Source: Planococcus glaciei
GTDB taxonomy: Bacteria; Bacillota; Bacilli; Bacillales_A; Planococcaceae
Reading direction: 5' to 3'
Length of the DNA stretch: 64,000 nucleotides
Assembly (NCBI RefSeq): GCF_900099655.1
Contig: NZ_FNDC01000001.1
Span: 434,001-498,000 of the forward strand
The first letter of the stretch is position 1. Every line of letters starts with the position of its first letter. Below the pieces are notes generated by a model that did no database searches, was not told where the DNA came from, and saw only the letters and a list, made by a program, of their open reading frames with translations. A program made the translations under genes and the position numbers. Of the stretch, positions 51,139 to 60,937 are shown in pieces.

Positions 51139-52269
51139 TCAATTCATGTGGCGTTTGATCAATTCCGCAAGAAGGGCTGACCGGTAAGGTAGATTTTCAA
51201 GAATCACATGTTCATTCTCCGCGTGAGCTCCGTCACCTACCGGACCGAGGCCGTCAATCGTCGGAATTCCAATCGCAGCCGTCAAATTCCCATCACTTGC
51301 GCCGCCCGAATTGCCATGCTCCAACTCATATCCATGGCCTGCTGCTATTTCTTTTAATTGCTGATAAAGTTCCATGACTGCATCTGTTTGCTCCATTGGA
51401 TAGCGATTGATATCCCCTGTCACTTCTACTTCGGTTCCTTCAATGAATGGTGTCCGGTTCAAGATAGCGGATTTCAGCCGTTCTCCTTGCTCAATATTCC
51501 GGAAACGCAAGTCAATATCAGCTTCTGCAAAAGCAGCTACTACATTCGTCCGGCCACCGCCTGAAACAGTGCCGATATTGATGGAGATGTTTTCCTCTTG
51601 ATTATCCAATTTTTTTAGTTGCGCAAGCTGCATTACCAGTTCATCGATGGCGCTTGCGCCTGCCCATGGATTAATGCCGGCATGGACAGGTTTCCCTCGG
51701 ACGCTTATTTTAAAAATCCCGATTCCTTTACGGGATGTTTTGACCGCTCCGGTAGTGGAAATGCTGGATTCCGGCACTAGCACTAAGGCACTCTTTTTGG
51801 CTTCTTCTTCTATCAAGCCCCTCGATTGGGCACTTCCGATTTCTTCATCAGAAGTTACAAGAAACACGACCTTTCTTTTCCCTTCTTCTCCAATGTGCTT
51901 TAATGCGCGAAGCGCCCAAAGGACAATTACCAATCCGCCCTTCATGTCAAAAACGCCCGGTCCATACAATACGCCTTCTTCTTTGCGAAGAGGCAAAGCA
52001 CCCTGATCCCACACGGTATCGTAATGGCCGATGATCAAAATCTGTTCCGCCCCGCTTCCATAAGTAAAACGGTATTGATTGCCCACTTCTTCTTTTACAA
52101 TGGTTTCTGCAGTGCCGCCGACTATTTCTTCAAACAATTCTTTGAGTACTGTCCCGCATTGATCGGCAAGGGGCTTATTTTTTGAAGGAGACTCTGCCTC
52201 AACTAATTTCTGAAGTGCAGACTCCATTTCTAGCTGTTGGCCTTTCAAGTAATCCAATATATCAGGCAT
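51139..52269 (-). CDS. M20-family peptidase (CPG2-like)
   Basis: 376 residues. Zinc site IIGHYDTVWDQG, bridging Asp in GPGVFDMKGG, catalytic EE in TSDEEIGS, and a dimerisation lid with the conserved His in GKPVHAGINPWAGASAID. Closest in pattern to glutamate carboxypeptidase/CPG2 and N-acyl amino acid hydrolases. It starts after GATAGGAGG and follows the amidase by 14 nt. Confidence 0.9.
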   Translation of the reverse strand: MPDILDYLKGQQLEMESALQKLVEAESPSKNKPLADQCGTVLKELFEEIVGGTAETIVKEEVGNQYRFTYGSGAEQILIIGHYDTVWDQGALPLRKEEGVLYGPGVFDMKGGLVIVLWALRALKHIGEEGKRKVVFLVTSDEEIGSAQSRGLIEEEAKKSALVLVPESSISTTGAVKTSRKGIGIFKISVRGKPVHAGINPWAGASAIDELVMQLAQLKKLDNQEENISINIGTVSGGGRTNVVAAFAEADIDLRFRNIEQGERLKSAILNRTPFIEGTEVEVTGDINRYPMEQTDAVMELYQQLKEIAAGHGYELEHGNSGGASDGNLTAAIGIPTIDGLGPVGDGAHAENEHVILENLPYRSALLAELIKRHMN

Positions 52270-52283
52270 CGATTCAATTCCTC

Positions 52284-53666
52284 CTATCGGGTAACAATCG
52301 GCGGGAACTTCATTTCCCTTGTTTGTTCAAGTGCATAAGCTGATTCAAGCAGTTCCATGTCTTGAAAATGCGGCGCAATCAGCTGCATCCCGATGGGCAG
52401 ACCATTTTCCGCAAATCCCATATTCAATGTCAGTGCCGGATGCCCCGAAATATTGAATGGTCCTGTAAACTGCATTTCATCCAACTCTTCGCTGCCAATC
52501 ACCGGATCTTCTTCAGGTGCTTCAAACGCCACGGTCGGCGTCAGCAGTATATCAACTTCATCGAATAACTTTGAAACGCTTGCTGTAAACCTTTTGAGGT
52601 CCCTTAACCCGTTTAAATAATCCACCGCTTTGTGCTCCATGCCGAGTGCAATTTGCTGATAGGTCAATGGTGCGTAGTCATTTTGCCGGCCAAACCAGTC
52701 CTGGTGGATTTGTGCCGCTTCCGGCAGAAGGACATTCATGATGATATCTTCCGTCCGCTCCCAATCGACAATATCAATTTCCTTCAGCTCCCAGCCGAGT
52801 GACTGGATTTGTTTTAATGTATCGTCATAGACCCGCTTCACATCCGGCTTCAATCCACTTAAACTTTTTTCAGAAAGGATACCCACCCGCTTTTTCCCAA
52901 GATTTTTTCCAAACTCTCCTATTGAATATCGGCCAATGCTTTCAGCTCTCGAATAAGAGTCTTTCGGGTCATAGCCCGCTATCGCCTCAAGTACAATAGC
53001 AGCGTCTTTTACCGTTCTTGTAATCGGTCCGGCATGGTCGAGCGACCACGACAGCGGAAAGACACCATGTGAACTGACGAGCCCGCGGGTCGGTTTCAAC
53101 CCAATGGTTCCGCAGTAGGAAGCAGGGATGCGGATGGAACCACCGGTATCCGTACCGAGAGAGAAGCAGCCGATTCCGCTCGCTACCGCTGCCGCTGATC
53201 CACTCGATGAACCACCAGATGTCTTGGCAGTATCCCATGGGTTATTCGTTTTTCCGAAATCCGGATGGACGATGCCATAGGCGAATTCCAACATATTTGT
53301 CTTGCCGATCAAGACACTTCCGTTACGTGAAAGTTTCTCGATGGCCGTGGCAGAAAAATCCGGCTTAAAATCTTTCAAGACATTTGATGCGCATGTCGTT
53401 AAGATGCCTTTCGTGTAAAACAGGTCTTTTGCGGAGTATGGAATTCCAGTTAATAGATGAACTTTGTCACCCTTCAAAAACTTTTTTTCCGCTTCCTGTG
53501 CCTGTTGATAAGCATCCCTTTCCAATAGTGTAATAAAAGCATTGAGTTCCGGTTCGAGCCGCCGCTGCTGTTCGAATGCGCCCTTGGCCACTTCAACAGG
53601 TGATACTTCTTTTTTACGGTAGAGTTCTGCGATTTCTGTAATGGATTGGTTCAATAATTTTTCCAT
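52284..53666 (-). CDS. Amidase (amidase signature family)
   Basis: 460 residues. The Ser-cisSer-Lys triad is visible: Lys in GIPYSAKDLFYT, the cis-Ser in TSGGSSSGSAAAVASG and the nucleophile Ser in GTDTGGSIRIPASYCG. A GatA-like but free-standing amidase; no gatB or gatC nearby, so it is not the tRNA amidotransferase. It hydrolyses an amide to acid and ammonia. It begins 3 nt after the AspA-like stop. Confidence 0.92.
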   Translation of the reverse strand: MEKLLNQSITEIAELYRKKEVSPVEVAKGAFEQQRRLEPELNAFITLLERDAYQQAQEAEKKFLKGDKVHLLTGIPYSAKDLFYTKGILTTCASNVLKDFKPDFSATAIEKLSRNGSVLIGKTNMLEFAYGIVHPDFGKTNNPWDTAKTSGGSSSGSAAAVASGIGCFSLGTDTGGSIRIPASYCGTIGLKPTRGLVSSHGVFPLSWSLDHAGPITRTVKDAAIVLEAIAGYDPKDSYSRAESIGRYSIGEFGKNLGKKRVGILSEKSLSGLKPDVKRVYDDTLKQIQSLGWELKEIDIVDWERTEDIIMNVLLPEAAQIHQDWFGRQNDYAPLTYQQIALGMEHKAVDYLNGLRDLKRFTASVSKLFDEVDILLTPTVAFEAPEEDPVIGSEELDEMQFTGPFNISGHPALTLNMGFAENGLPIGMQLIAPHFQDMELLESAYALEQTREMKFPPIVTR

Positions 53667-53669
53667 GTG

Positions 53670-54620
53670 CTATGCCCCCACTGCAAGCAAAGGATCTGTA
53701 TCATTAATCGCCAATGAGCTGACCAGAAATAACACGGTGCCTTCTGTATGGGAGACAACTTCTTTGACCGTATCCCCGAATTCGTTCGCCAGCTTGCCCA
53801 GAACTTGCCCTTTGGCTACGGCATCTCCTATCTGTACAGCGGGATACCAAAGCCCTTTCCTGTCCGATCGATACCAATCAAATACCGAAAGAAAGGTGGA
53901 GTCGCTTTTTTCTGCTTCGCCTTCCAATAGTCCGAGAGAAATTAAAATATTTTTCACACCTTTTTGCAGAAGAAGCGAATGTTCCTCACTCATGATTCCT
54001 TGCTGCCCTGCTTCGGCAATAATGGCCGGAATCCCTTGCTCGGCAGCACAGCCATATGTAGAACCCGGCACTTGCCCTTTGCTTCCGATAACGTATTCGA
54101 TGTCAAAAAGAGAAGCGATTTCTTTGGAAGAGTTTAAAACCTCTTCGTCTTCGGTTACATGGTAAATGGTGAATGGCACTAAAGCTTCAATCATATCTCC
54201 TCCATGAAGGTCAATGATGTAATCCACTTCTTTAAACACAGACTCATTCAGCCAATAAGCCAACCGTTCGGCATCTGTCCCTTCTTTTTTTCCTGGAAAC
54301 ACCCGGTTCAGGTTTTTCTGGTCTCCTGGATGCACATAGATGCTGCGGGCATAAAACGAAGCCGGATTGGCGATCGGCAACACTATTATTTTCCCTTTGA
54401 CTTCAGCTGGAGTGATGGAAGCGCCAACTTTTTGCGCTGCATCAATGGATGTATATTCACAGCCATGAATCCCGCCTAATACCAATACTTTCGGTCCTTC
54501 TGCTATGCCATTGACCAGAAATGCCGGCAGCTTTTCGGCAATGGTCGGCAACTCTAAATACCCTTTTTCTTTTTGTCCTTCAGCAACAGATAAATTCCGG
54601 ATTCCCCAGCCATTGCTCAT
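53670..54620 (-). CDS. Succinylglutamate desuccinylase/aspartoacylase family deacylase
   Basis: 316 residues, zinc carboxypeptidase-like fold: GGIHGCEYTS (zinc His and Glu), YIDLHGGD (second His) and a C-terminal beta domain (LWYPAVQIGDAVAKGQVLG). Members remove acyl groups from amino acids. The start is the ATG at 54620 with GGAAGGTG 6 nt upstream; GTG at 54629 lies in the site. Confidence 0.86.
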   Translation of the reverse strand: MSNGWGIRNLSVAEGQKEKGYLELPTIAEKLPAFLVNGIAEGPKVLVLGGIHGCEYTSIDAAQKVGASITPAEVKGKIIVLPIANPASFYARSIYVHPGDQKNLNRVFPGKKEGTDAERLAYWLNESVFKEVDYIIDLHGGDMIEALVPFTIYHVTEDEEVLNSSKEIASLFDIEYVIGSKGQVPGSTYGCAAEQGIPAIIAEAGQQGIMSEEHSLLLQKGVKNILISLGLLEGEAEKSDSTFLSVFDWYRSDRKGLWYPAVQIGDAVAKGQVLGKLANEFGDTVKEVVSHTEGTVLFLVSSLAINDTDPLLAVGA

Positions 54621-54675
54621 CGCTTTCACCTTCCGTTCAAGGATTTTGGTTTTTAAAATGGTTTTTGCTAAAAAA

Positions 54676-54716
54676 AGTGGGATGCAGCTGCAGTTACACA
54701 GCCGCCCCCCTTTTCC
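54676..54716 (-). terminator. Possible partial terminator between the binding protein and hydrolase genes
   Basis: GCGGCTG/CAGCTGC stem extended by G/C pairs, with seven T soon after. It lies inside the operon and could lower expression of the hydrolases relative to the binding protein. Confidence 0.45.
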
Positions 54717-56345
54717 TTACTGTTCTTTTGTGATTTTGTGGAATGGCACATACCACGTGTTCATCGGATTCAGCTCGTAACCTTTCACCCAGCTTCTTAC
54801 AGGAGCCTGAATCTGCGGTTGAGCCACGAAAATGTATGGAACTTCTTCTGCCATCGTGTTTTGAATTTCTTTGTAATTGTTTTCGCGCAAGTCTTCATCT
54901 GTACTTGTTCTAGCTTCTTCCAACAAGGCATCCACTTCCGGGTTTTCATAGAATGCCAAGTTGAAACCAGGCCCCTTGCTGGAAGAATGTGCGAAATACC
55001 ATAAGTTGTAATCTGGATCCGGATAGTCCGGTGTCCACGAAACGAGACCGAAATCGTGTTTGCCGCTTGTCACAAGATCCAGGAATGTCGGCCATGCGTA
55101 TGTCTTGATATTTAATGTAACGCCTACTTTTTCAAGATCCGACTGCAGCAAAAGCGCCGTGTTGCTTCGGACTTCATCATCTTCAGAAATGGCGATTTCG
55201 AGTGTCAGCCCTTCCGCTTGTCCAGCTTCTTCTAATAACGCTTTTGCTTTATCTAAATCGTATTCATAAAGTTTTGCATCGGGGCTAAAACCGAACATGC
55301 CTTTTGGCACCGCTCCTACGATTCGTTCCGCATTTCCTAAATAGACGCTTTCAAGCAGTGCATCATAATTGATGCTGTGGGCAATCGCTTGACGGACTTT
55401 CACATCGGCAAGCGGACCGCTCTCGATATTCATCGGCATGTAGTCGATTTGGAATCCGGTTGCCTTCACGACTTCAATTCCATCGGTGCCTTCCATTTGT
55501 CCCAGCACTTCCGGGGAGACCATCGTATTGTCGATCAAATCAATTTCACCTTTTTCAAGCATCAGGCGGGCTGTTGAAGCTTCAGAGACAAATCGGATAT
55601 TAACCGTTTCCATGGTCGGCTTTTCCCCCCAATAATCCGGGTTCGCTTTCATAACCAAGGTTTCGCCTCGATCCCAACTATCCAGGATATAAGGGCCAGA
55701 GCCCATTTCGGCTTCAGCCAGGAAACTTTCTCCCAAATCATCTCCGTGGTTTTCTTCCAAAGCCGGATTGATGATATTGGCAAAAGCAGTTCCCAATGTG
55801 CTGATGAACGGCGCAAATGGCTCTTTTAACGTAATCTTGATCGTATGATCATCGATAATTTCAAAACTGTTTTTATCAATGACTTTGCTGAAAATACCTG
55901 CTGCTGATTTCCCGACGTCAATTGCCCGCGTAAAAGAATACTGTACAGCTTCAGCTGTTACGGGGGATCCATCGTGGAACTTGGCATCTTTGACCAAATG
56001 GAATGTATATTCCATGCCATCTTCTGAAACGTCCCAGCTTTCTGCAAGCATTGGCTGCGGTTCTGTTGAAGTTCCGTCATACGTTACCAGACGGTCATAC
56101 ATCATGTAAATGACACGGAACGTTGTATTCGCTGCTTGTCCATGAGGATCTAAAAGCGGTATATCTTGGTTGGTGGCAAAATTAAAGACATTTTCATCAA
56201 AGTTCTCATTGGATGCTGCCGGGTCCGTAGCATCAGGCGAATCGGTACTTTCGGCATCTTCGCTGTAATTCTGGCATCCGGCAAGAGCTAATATGGCAAT
56301 GACGAAGAACAATAGCAGTTTTGACCATCGGCTTTTAAAATTCAT
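54717..56345 (-). CDS. Oligopeptide/dipeptide ABC transporter binding lipoprotein
   Basis: 542-residue family 5 extracellular solute-binding protein. Lipoprotein signal with LAGC at about 24; an acidic Ser/Asp linker follows. YEFTFHLV-type strand appears as MEYTFHLVKDAKFHDG, then VTAEAVQYSFTRAID and VRQAIAHSINYDALL, all DppA/OppA blocks. ATG with GGGGGA upstream. Followed upstream in the operon by DppC after 95 nt. The ligand is unknown. Confidence 0.9.
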   Translation of the reverse strand: MNFKSRWSKLLLFFVIAILALAGCQNYSEDAESTDSPDATDPAASNENFDENVFNFATNQDIPLLDPHGQAANTTFRVIYMMYDRLVTYDGTSTEPQPMLAESWDVSEDGMEYTFHLVKDAKFHDGSPVTAEAVQYSFTRAIDVGKSAAGIFSKVIDKNSFEIIDDHTIKITLKEPFAPFISTLGTAFANIINPALEENHGDDLGESFLAEAEMGSGPYILDSWDRGETLVMKANPDYWGEKPTMETVNIRFVSEASTARLMLEKGEIDLIDNTMVSPEVLGQMEGTDGIEVVKATGFQIDYMPMNIESGPLADVKVRQAIAHSINYDALLESVYLGNAERIVGAVPKGMFGFSPDAKLYEYDLDKAKALLEEAGQAEGLTLEIAISEDDEVRSNTALLLQSDLEKVGVTLNIKTYAWPTFLDLVTSGKHDFGLVSWTPDYPDPDYNLWYFAHSSSKGPGFNLAFYENPEVDALLEEARTSTDEDLRENNYKEIQNTMAEEVPYIFVAQPQIQAPVRSWVKGYELNPMNTWYVPFHKITKEQ

Positions 56346-56440
56346 TGTATTTCCCCCTTATTTTTTATACTGGCCATTCCATAAGATACCGTCCGCTCTC
56401 AACCTCAGCCCTCCTTTCGATCAATTCATCCTAAAACGGA

Positions 56441-57259
56441 TTAGCGCTGCTTCGGATCCATTACATCGTTGAGCCCGTCTCCGAGCAGGTTGAAACCCAA
56501 AACGGTGAGAAGGATGGCGATGCCTGGGAAAGTCGCCGCCCACCAAGCTTCCCGCAATATTTCTCGGCTGTTTGATAACATGGCCCCCCATTCCGGAGAC
56601 GGCGGCTGTGCACCAAGGCCGATGAAACTCAAACCGGCTGCAGACAAAATCACAAAACCTAAATCGAGCGAAGCCTGTATAGTAGCAGGCGCAATAGAAT
56701 TCGGAATGATCTCCTTGAACAAAATCCGGAACGGATTAGCACCTAGCGCACGCGAAGCTTCAATAAACTCCGAATGTTTTATGGAGAGAACCGATGAACG
56801 GACAATCCTTGTATACCAAGGCCACCAAGTGGCTGCTAGAGCCAGCATGACGTTCTCAATTGACGGCCCAAGCGCTGCTGCGATGGACATTGCCAGAATA
56901 ATGCCGGGAAACGACAGGAATATATCCGTAATCCGCATAATGATCTGGTCCACCCGCCCTCCGATATAACCCGCAATCGCTCCAAGAATGGTTCCAATCG
57001 GGAAAGAGATTAATACTACCAATAGCCCAATGCGTAAAGAAATCCTTGTGCCGTAAACAATCCGGCTGAAAATATCCCGCCCGACTTCGTCCGTACCAAA
57101 GTAATGTTCTCCACTTGGCGCTTCTAATTTGCTCAGCAAATCGACTTCGGTAGGACTGTGGGTGGCGATTGCCGGCGCAAATATGGCTGACACTATGATG
57201 ATTAAAACAATAACAAGCCCCAATACAGTGAGCGGGCTGCTTACAACTCTACGCACCAA
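56441..57259 (-). CDS. Dpp-type ABC transporter permease (DppC)
   Basis: 272 residues by the TTG start at 57259, placed 8 nt after GAGGAGG; the GTG at 57268 overlaps the site. Six membrane helices. YFGTDEVGRDIFSRIVYGTRISL and the EAA loop EASRALGANPFRILFKEIIPN are DppC/OppC signatures. Confidence 0.88.
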   Translation of the reverse strand: MVRRVVSSPLTVLGLVIVLIIIVSAIFAPAIATHSPTEVDLLSKLEAPSGEHYFGTDEVGRDIFSRIVYGTRISLRIGLLVVLISFPIGTILGAIAGYIGGRVDQIIMRITDIFLSFPGIILAMSIAAALGPSIENVMLALAATWWPWYTRIVRSSVLSIKHSEFIEASRALGANPFRILFKEIIPNSIAPATIQASLDLGFVILSAAGLSFIGLGAQPPSPEWGAMLSNSREILREAWWAATFPGIAILLTVLGFNLLGDGLNDVMDPKQR

Positions 57260-57272
57260 TCCGGCCACCTCC

Positions 57273-58286
57273 TCAATTGTGTTTCAAACGCGGATCAATG
57301 AAGAAATACATCGTATCGACAATCAGATTGACTAAAATGAACATGATGGCAATTAATAGGGTCACTCCCATAACTGCCGGAAAATCCAGGTAATTGATGG
57401 CATTGACTGCATATTGTCCGAGTCCCGGCCAAGAGAATACCGCTTCCACCAATACACTGCCTCCCAAAGCATGGCCAAAAGCCATCCCCAGCAAAGTGAT
57501 AACCGGCATAACCCCGTTGCGCAAAGCATGGCCATACAGTACCCGATTTTCTGGAGCCCCTTTAGCATAGGCGGTGCGGATATAGTCACTTTGCAAAACG
57601 GTCAGCATACTCGAGCGTGTCATCCGGGTGATCATTCCGACCGTGACAGCTGAAAGCGTGATGCCGGGCAGCACCAAATGCATGACTGCCGAGATAAATA
57701 CTGGCCAGTTACCTGTCAATAAAGCATCCACGGTGTACATTCCGGTGATATAGTCCGGAGGCGACATGCCATTATCCAGCCTGCCCGACCCCGGAAAAAC
57801 TCCAAGTCTCAAATAGAAAAACAAGAGCAATAATAAGCCGAGCCAGAATGCCGGCATGGCCACCCCCAGCAAGGCGAATATCCTGGTGAATTGATCAGCG
57901 ATTTTATCTTTTCTGCTGGCACTGATAATGCCGAATGGAATACCGATCAATAGCGTGATGACCATTGCGAAAATTGTCAGTTCGAATGTAGCCGGTGAAT
58001 AGCGGATCAAGTCATCTGCAACCGGCCTCTGGGAATAGGTGCTTTCTCCAAGATCTCCCTGAAAAATCCCTGCCATATAACGGCCATATTGGACATAGAG
58101 CGGATCATTCAACCCCATATCCTCCCGAAGCGCTTCCAGTCCTTCCGGAGTGGCTTTTGGCCCTAATATTAGCCGGGCTGGATCTCCGGGAATCGTATTT
58201 GAAATGGCAAAAGTCAGTATGCTGATCCCGATCAATATTGGAATCATCAACAACAGGCGCTTGGCGATAAATCTTAAGGCATCCAT
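57273..58286 (-). CDS. Dpp-type ABC transporter permease (DppB)
   Basis: 337 residues. The start is the ATG at 58286 (AAAGGGGTGA 7 nt upstream). FIAKRLLLMIPILIGISILTF is the conserved first helix region, then GDPARLILGPKATPE, YGRYMAGIFQGDLGES and the EAA-type loop RTAYAKGAPENRVLYGHALRNG. Confidence 0.9.
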   Translation of the reverse strand: MDALRFIAKRLLLMIPILIGISILTFAISNTIPGDPARLILGPKATPEGLEALREDMGLNDPLYVQYGRYMAGIFQGDLGESTYSQRPVADDLIRYSPATFELTIFAMVITLLIGIPFGIISASRKDKIADQFTRIFALLGVAMPAFWLGLLLLLFFYLRLGVFPGSGRLDNGMSPPDYITGMYTVDALLTGNWPVFISAVMHLVLPGITLSAVTVGMITRMTRSSMLTVLQSDYIRTAYAKGAPENRVLYGHALRNGVMPVITLLGMAFGHALGGSVLVEAVFSWPGLGQYAVNAINYLDFPAVMGVTLLIAIMFILVNLIVDTMYFFIDPRLKHN

Positions 58287-58317
58287 TTGATTGTCACCCC
58301 TTTTTTGCGTTTTGATT

Positions 58318-59274
58318 CTATGTGTGGATACAGGCTGCAAAATGATCGGTTGTTTTTTCTTCCAATGGCGGAACAATTTCTGCACATTCTTTTGTCGCCA
58401 TCGGGCATCTTGTATGGAATGGACAGCCTGGCGGTGGATTAGCTGGACTTGGCAAATCGCCTTGCAGAATGATCCGGTTTCGGACACGCACAGGATCCGG
58501 AATCGGCAATGCTGAAAGCAAAGCCCGGGTATATGGATGCAATGGATCCTTATAAACTTTCTTTACATCTGCGATTTCCACCACTTTCCCCAAATACATT
58601 ACAGCCACTTTGTCCGATACATGTTGGACTACAGACAAATCATGGGAAATGAACATATAACTCAAATTTCGTTCCTGCTGAAGATCCAGCATCAGATTCA
58701 GCACTTGGGATTGAACAGAAACGTCCAAAGCTGAGACCGGCTCGTCAGCAATGATCAATTTGGGGTTGAGCATTAGCGCCCGGGCGATTCCAATACGCTG
58801 TCTCTGTCCGCCTGAAAATTCATGAGGATAGTTGTTTAACTGTTCTTTTCGCAAACCAATTTTTCCGGCCAAACTCTCAATTCGTTCCTGGCGTTCTTTT
58901 TTATTTCCTGTACCGTGAATAAGAAGCGGTGCTTCCAATATTTTCCGGACCGTGTTGCGAGGATTGAGGGAAGCATAAGGATCTTGAAAAACAATTTGCA
59001 TCTCTTTCCTCAATTCCTTCATCCCCCTAGGGGACATGCCGACAATTTCCTGGCCATTAAATTTAACACTGCCTTCAGTAGGCTCTACCAGGCGAAGGAT
59101 TGAACGGCCCAAGCTGGATTTGCCGCAGCCCGATTCCCCTACAACTCCTAAGGTTTTTCCTTCCTCAATCGAGAGGCTGACGCCGTCTACTGCTTTGATC
59201 ACCGTTTTTTCTCCCATAAACCCTTTTTTAGTTGTGAAGTGCTGTTTCAAGTTCTGTACTTCTAGCAGAGCCAT
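58318..59274 (-). CDS. Dpp-type ABC transporter ATPase (DppF)
   Basis: 318 residues. Walker [12 protein letters not shown], signature [15 protein letters not shown], Walker [14 protein letters not shown]. The C-terminal oligopeptide-transporter domain has the CxxCxxxxxC-like set ([17 protein letters not shown]) that can bind a [4Fe-4S] cluster. The start is the ATG at 59274 after AAGGAGG, 47 nt inside the DppD gene. Confidence 0.92.
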   Translation of the reverse strand: MALLEVQNLKQHFTTKKGFMGEKTVIKAVDGVSLSIEEGKTLGVVGESGCGKSSLGRSILRLVEPTEGSVKFNGQEIVGMSPRGMKELRKEMQIVFQDPYASLNPRNTVRKILEAPLLIHGTGNKKERQERIESLAGKIGLRKEQLNNYPHEFSGGQRQRIGIARALMLNPKLIIADEPVSALDVSVQSQVLNLMLDLQQERNLSYMFISHDLSVVQHVSDKVAVMYLGKVVEIADVKKVYKDPLHPYTRALLSALPIPDPVRVRNRIILQGDLPSPANPPPGCPFHTRCPMATKECAEIVPPLEEKTTDHFAACIHT

Positions 59275-60244
59275 CGTTTTTCGCCTCCTTTTCATCGTAA
59301 AGCCAGCAGGCTGTCTGGTGATTTTCCTGAATGTTAATCATTGGAGGGAGGGTGGATCTACAGATATCCATTGCATGAATACAACGGTCAGCAAATCGGC
59401 AGCCTGCCGGCATATTCCCGGGTGTTGGAACCGTTCCCGGAATTGAGCCTAATTTCTTTTTGCGTTCCCCCAGTTTCGGGATCGAATCCAGCAAGCCTTG
59501 TGTATAAGGATGTTTAGGATTTTGGAATAGCTCAATGACCGGTGCTTCTTCTACAATTTTCCCGGCATACATCACAATGACCCGGTCGCATACTTCCGCA
59601 ACCACGCCCATATCATGGGTGATCATAATGATGCCCATCTTGGTCTGCCGTTTGATATCATTCATCAATTCCAAGATTTGCGCCTGGACGGTAACATCTA
59701 AGGCAGTAGTAGGCTCATCACAAATCAACAGCTGCGGTTCGCATGCCATGGCAATGGCAATCATGACGCGCTGCCTCATTCCGCCCGAGAGCTGATGAGG
59801 GTATTCGTCAATCAGTTCTTCTGCACGCGGCAAGCCAACCGCCCGCAACAAATGAAGGACACGATCACGCCTTTCTTGTTTGCTTTTTTTCGTATGAAGG
59901 ATCAAGGATTCTTCTACTTGTGTTCCGACGGTATGGAGAGGATTGAGTGACGTCAATGGGTCCTGGAAAATCATCGACATTTGATTGCCCCTGATTTTCT
60001 CTAATTTGCGTTTTGAAAAACTGGTGATTTGTTCTCCCTGCAAATCCACTTTTCCGCCTAACCTTGCTTTATCGGGCAGCAGCTGCATCAGCGACAGCGC
60101 CGTCATGCTTTTTCCACAGCCGGATTCGCCTACAATTCCAAGCGTTTCTCCTTGAGCCACCTGAAAAGAGATTCCGTCCAGTATTTTTGAATATTTCCCC
60201 GCTCTTTTGAGCGATAAAGACAAGTCGTTCACTTCTAGCAGCAT
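59228..60244 (-). CDS. Dpp-type ABC transporter ATPase (DppD)
   Basis: 338 residues. Walker [12 protein letters not shown], signature [15 protein letters not shown], Walker [14 protein letters not shown]. The C-terminal cysteine-containing domain is [17 protein letters not shown]. It overlaps the DppF start by 47 nt and follows the GntR gene by 16 nt. Confidence 0.92.
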   Translation of the reverse strand: MLLEVNDLSLSLKRAGKYSKILDGISFQVAQGETLGIVGESGCGKSMTALSLMQLLPDKARLGGKVDLQGEQITSFSKRKLEKIRGNQMSMIFQDPLTSLNPLHTVGTQVEESLILHTKKSKQERRDRVLHLLRAVGLPRAEELIDEYPHQLSGGMRQRVMIAIAMACEPQLLICDEPTTALDVTVQAQILELMNDIKRQTKMGIIMITHDMGVVAEVCDRVIVMYAGKIVEEAPVIELFQNPKHPYTQGLLDSIPKLGERKKKLGSIPGTVPTPGNMPAGCRFADRCIHAMDICRSTLPPMINIQENHQTACWLYDEKEAKNDGSARSTELETALHN

Positions 60245-60260
60245 CTGTTTCCACCGTCCT

Positions 60261-60920
60261 TTACTCTTTGGTCGAAGCTACTTTAGACAAATCTTTTAAT
60301 GCTGTTTTATAGTGGTCTGAAAATGCGAGTTGAATTCTTTCACAGTCCTTGGTCCGTAAAGCATCCAGCAATATTTGATGGTTATGGACAACTTGTTCCA
60401 CCCGCAGCGGCACCTGATTGGCAATGGTCAAAAACATGGCCCCGACTTGTGTATCAAGATGTTTATGAATGCTGATTAACCGATTATGTCTGGATGCCCC
60501 AACAATCGTGCTGTGGAATAAAATATCGCATTGTGCCTGTTTCTCCAGATCCTTCGCAATCATCATTTGATGGAATTTCTCCAGCAGGCGCTCCAGCTTG
60601 GCAAAATCTTTTTCTTTCAAATTAGGTACAGCAAGCTGAGCTGCTTCTCCTTCCAGCAAAGCACGAAGAGTATATATTTCAAATGCATCTTGCTGGGATA
60701 ACGTTGCAACAAAAGTGCCTTTATTTGTTTCATGCTTGATCAAACCTTCGTTCTGAAGCAATTTCAAGGCTTCTCGTACGGGTCCTCTGGAGATGCTAAG
60801 CTTTTCAGCTAACTGTGCCTGATTAATGCGTTCTCCAGAACCGAATTCTCCATTTAAAATCATTTTCCTTATTATTGCTGCAACATCATCTGATAAGGTT
60901 CTCTGGTCCGGGATCAGCAT
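60261..60920 (-). CDS. GntR-family regulator (FCD) of the amidohydrolase operon
   Basis: 219 residues from the ATG at 60920 (AGGAG 8 nt upstream; GTG at 60929 is too near the site). Winged helix with INQAQLAEKLSISRGPVREALKLL; FCD domain with DILFHSTIVGASRHNRL and a later His (VVHNHQILLDAL) as metal/ligand residues. It is embedded as third gene of the operon, so it probably represses the promoter before the SDR gene at 62.8 kb. Confidence 0.9.
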   Translation of the reverse strand: MLIPDQRTLSDDVAAIIRKMILNGEFGSGERINQAQLAEKLSISRGPVREALKLLQNEGLIKHETNKGTFVATLSQQDAFEIYTLRALLEGEAAQLAVPNLKEKDFAKLERLLEKFHQMMIAKDLEKQAQCDILFHSTIVGASRHNRLISIHKHLDTQVGAMFLTIANQVPLRVEQVVHNHQILLDALRTKDCERIQLAFSDHYKTALKDLSKVASTKE

Positions 60921-60937
60921 CTTCTTCACTCCTATTT

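Noticed and set aside
52284-53666. GatA subunit of tRNA amidotransferase
   Set aside because: No gatB or gatC and the gene is inside a transporter/hydrolase operon; a free amidase is more likely.
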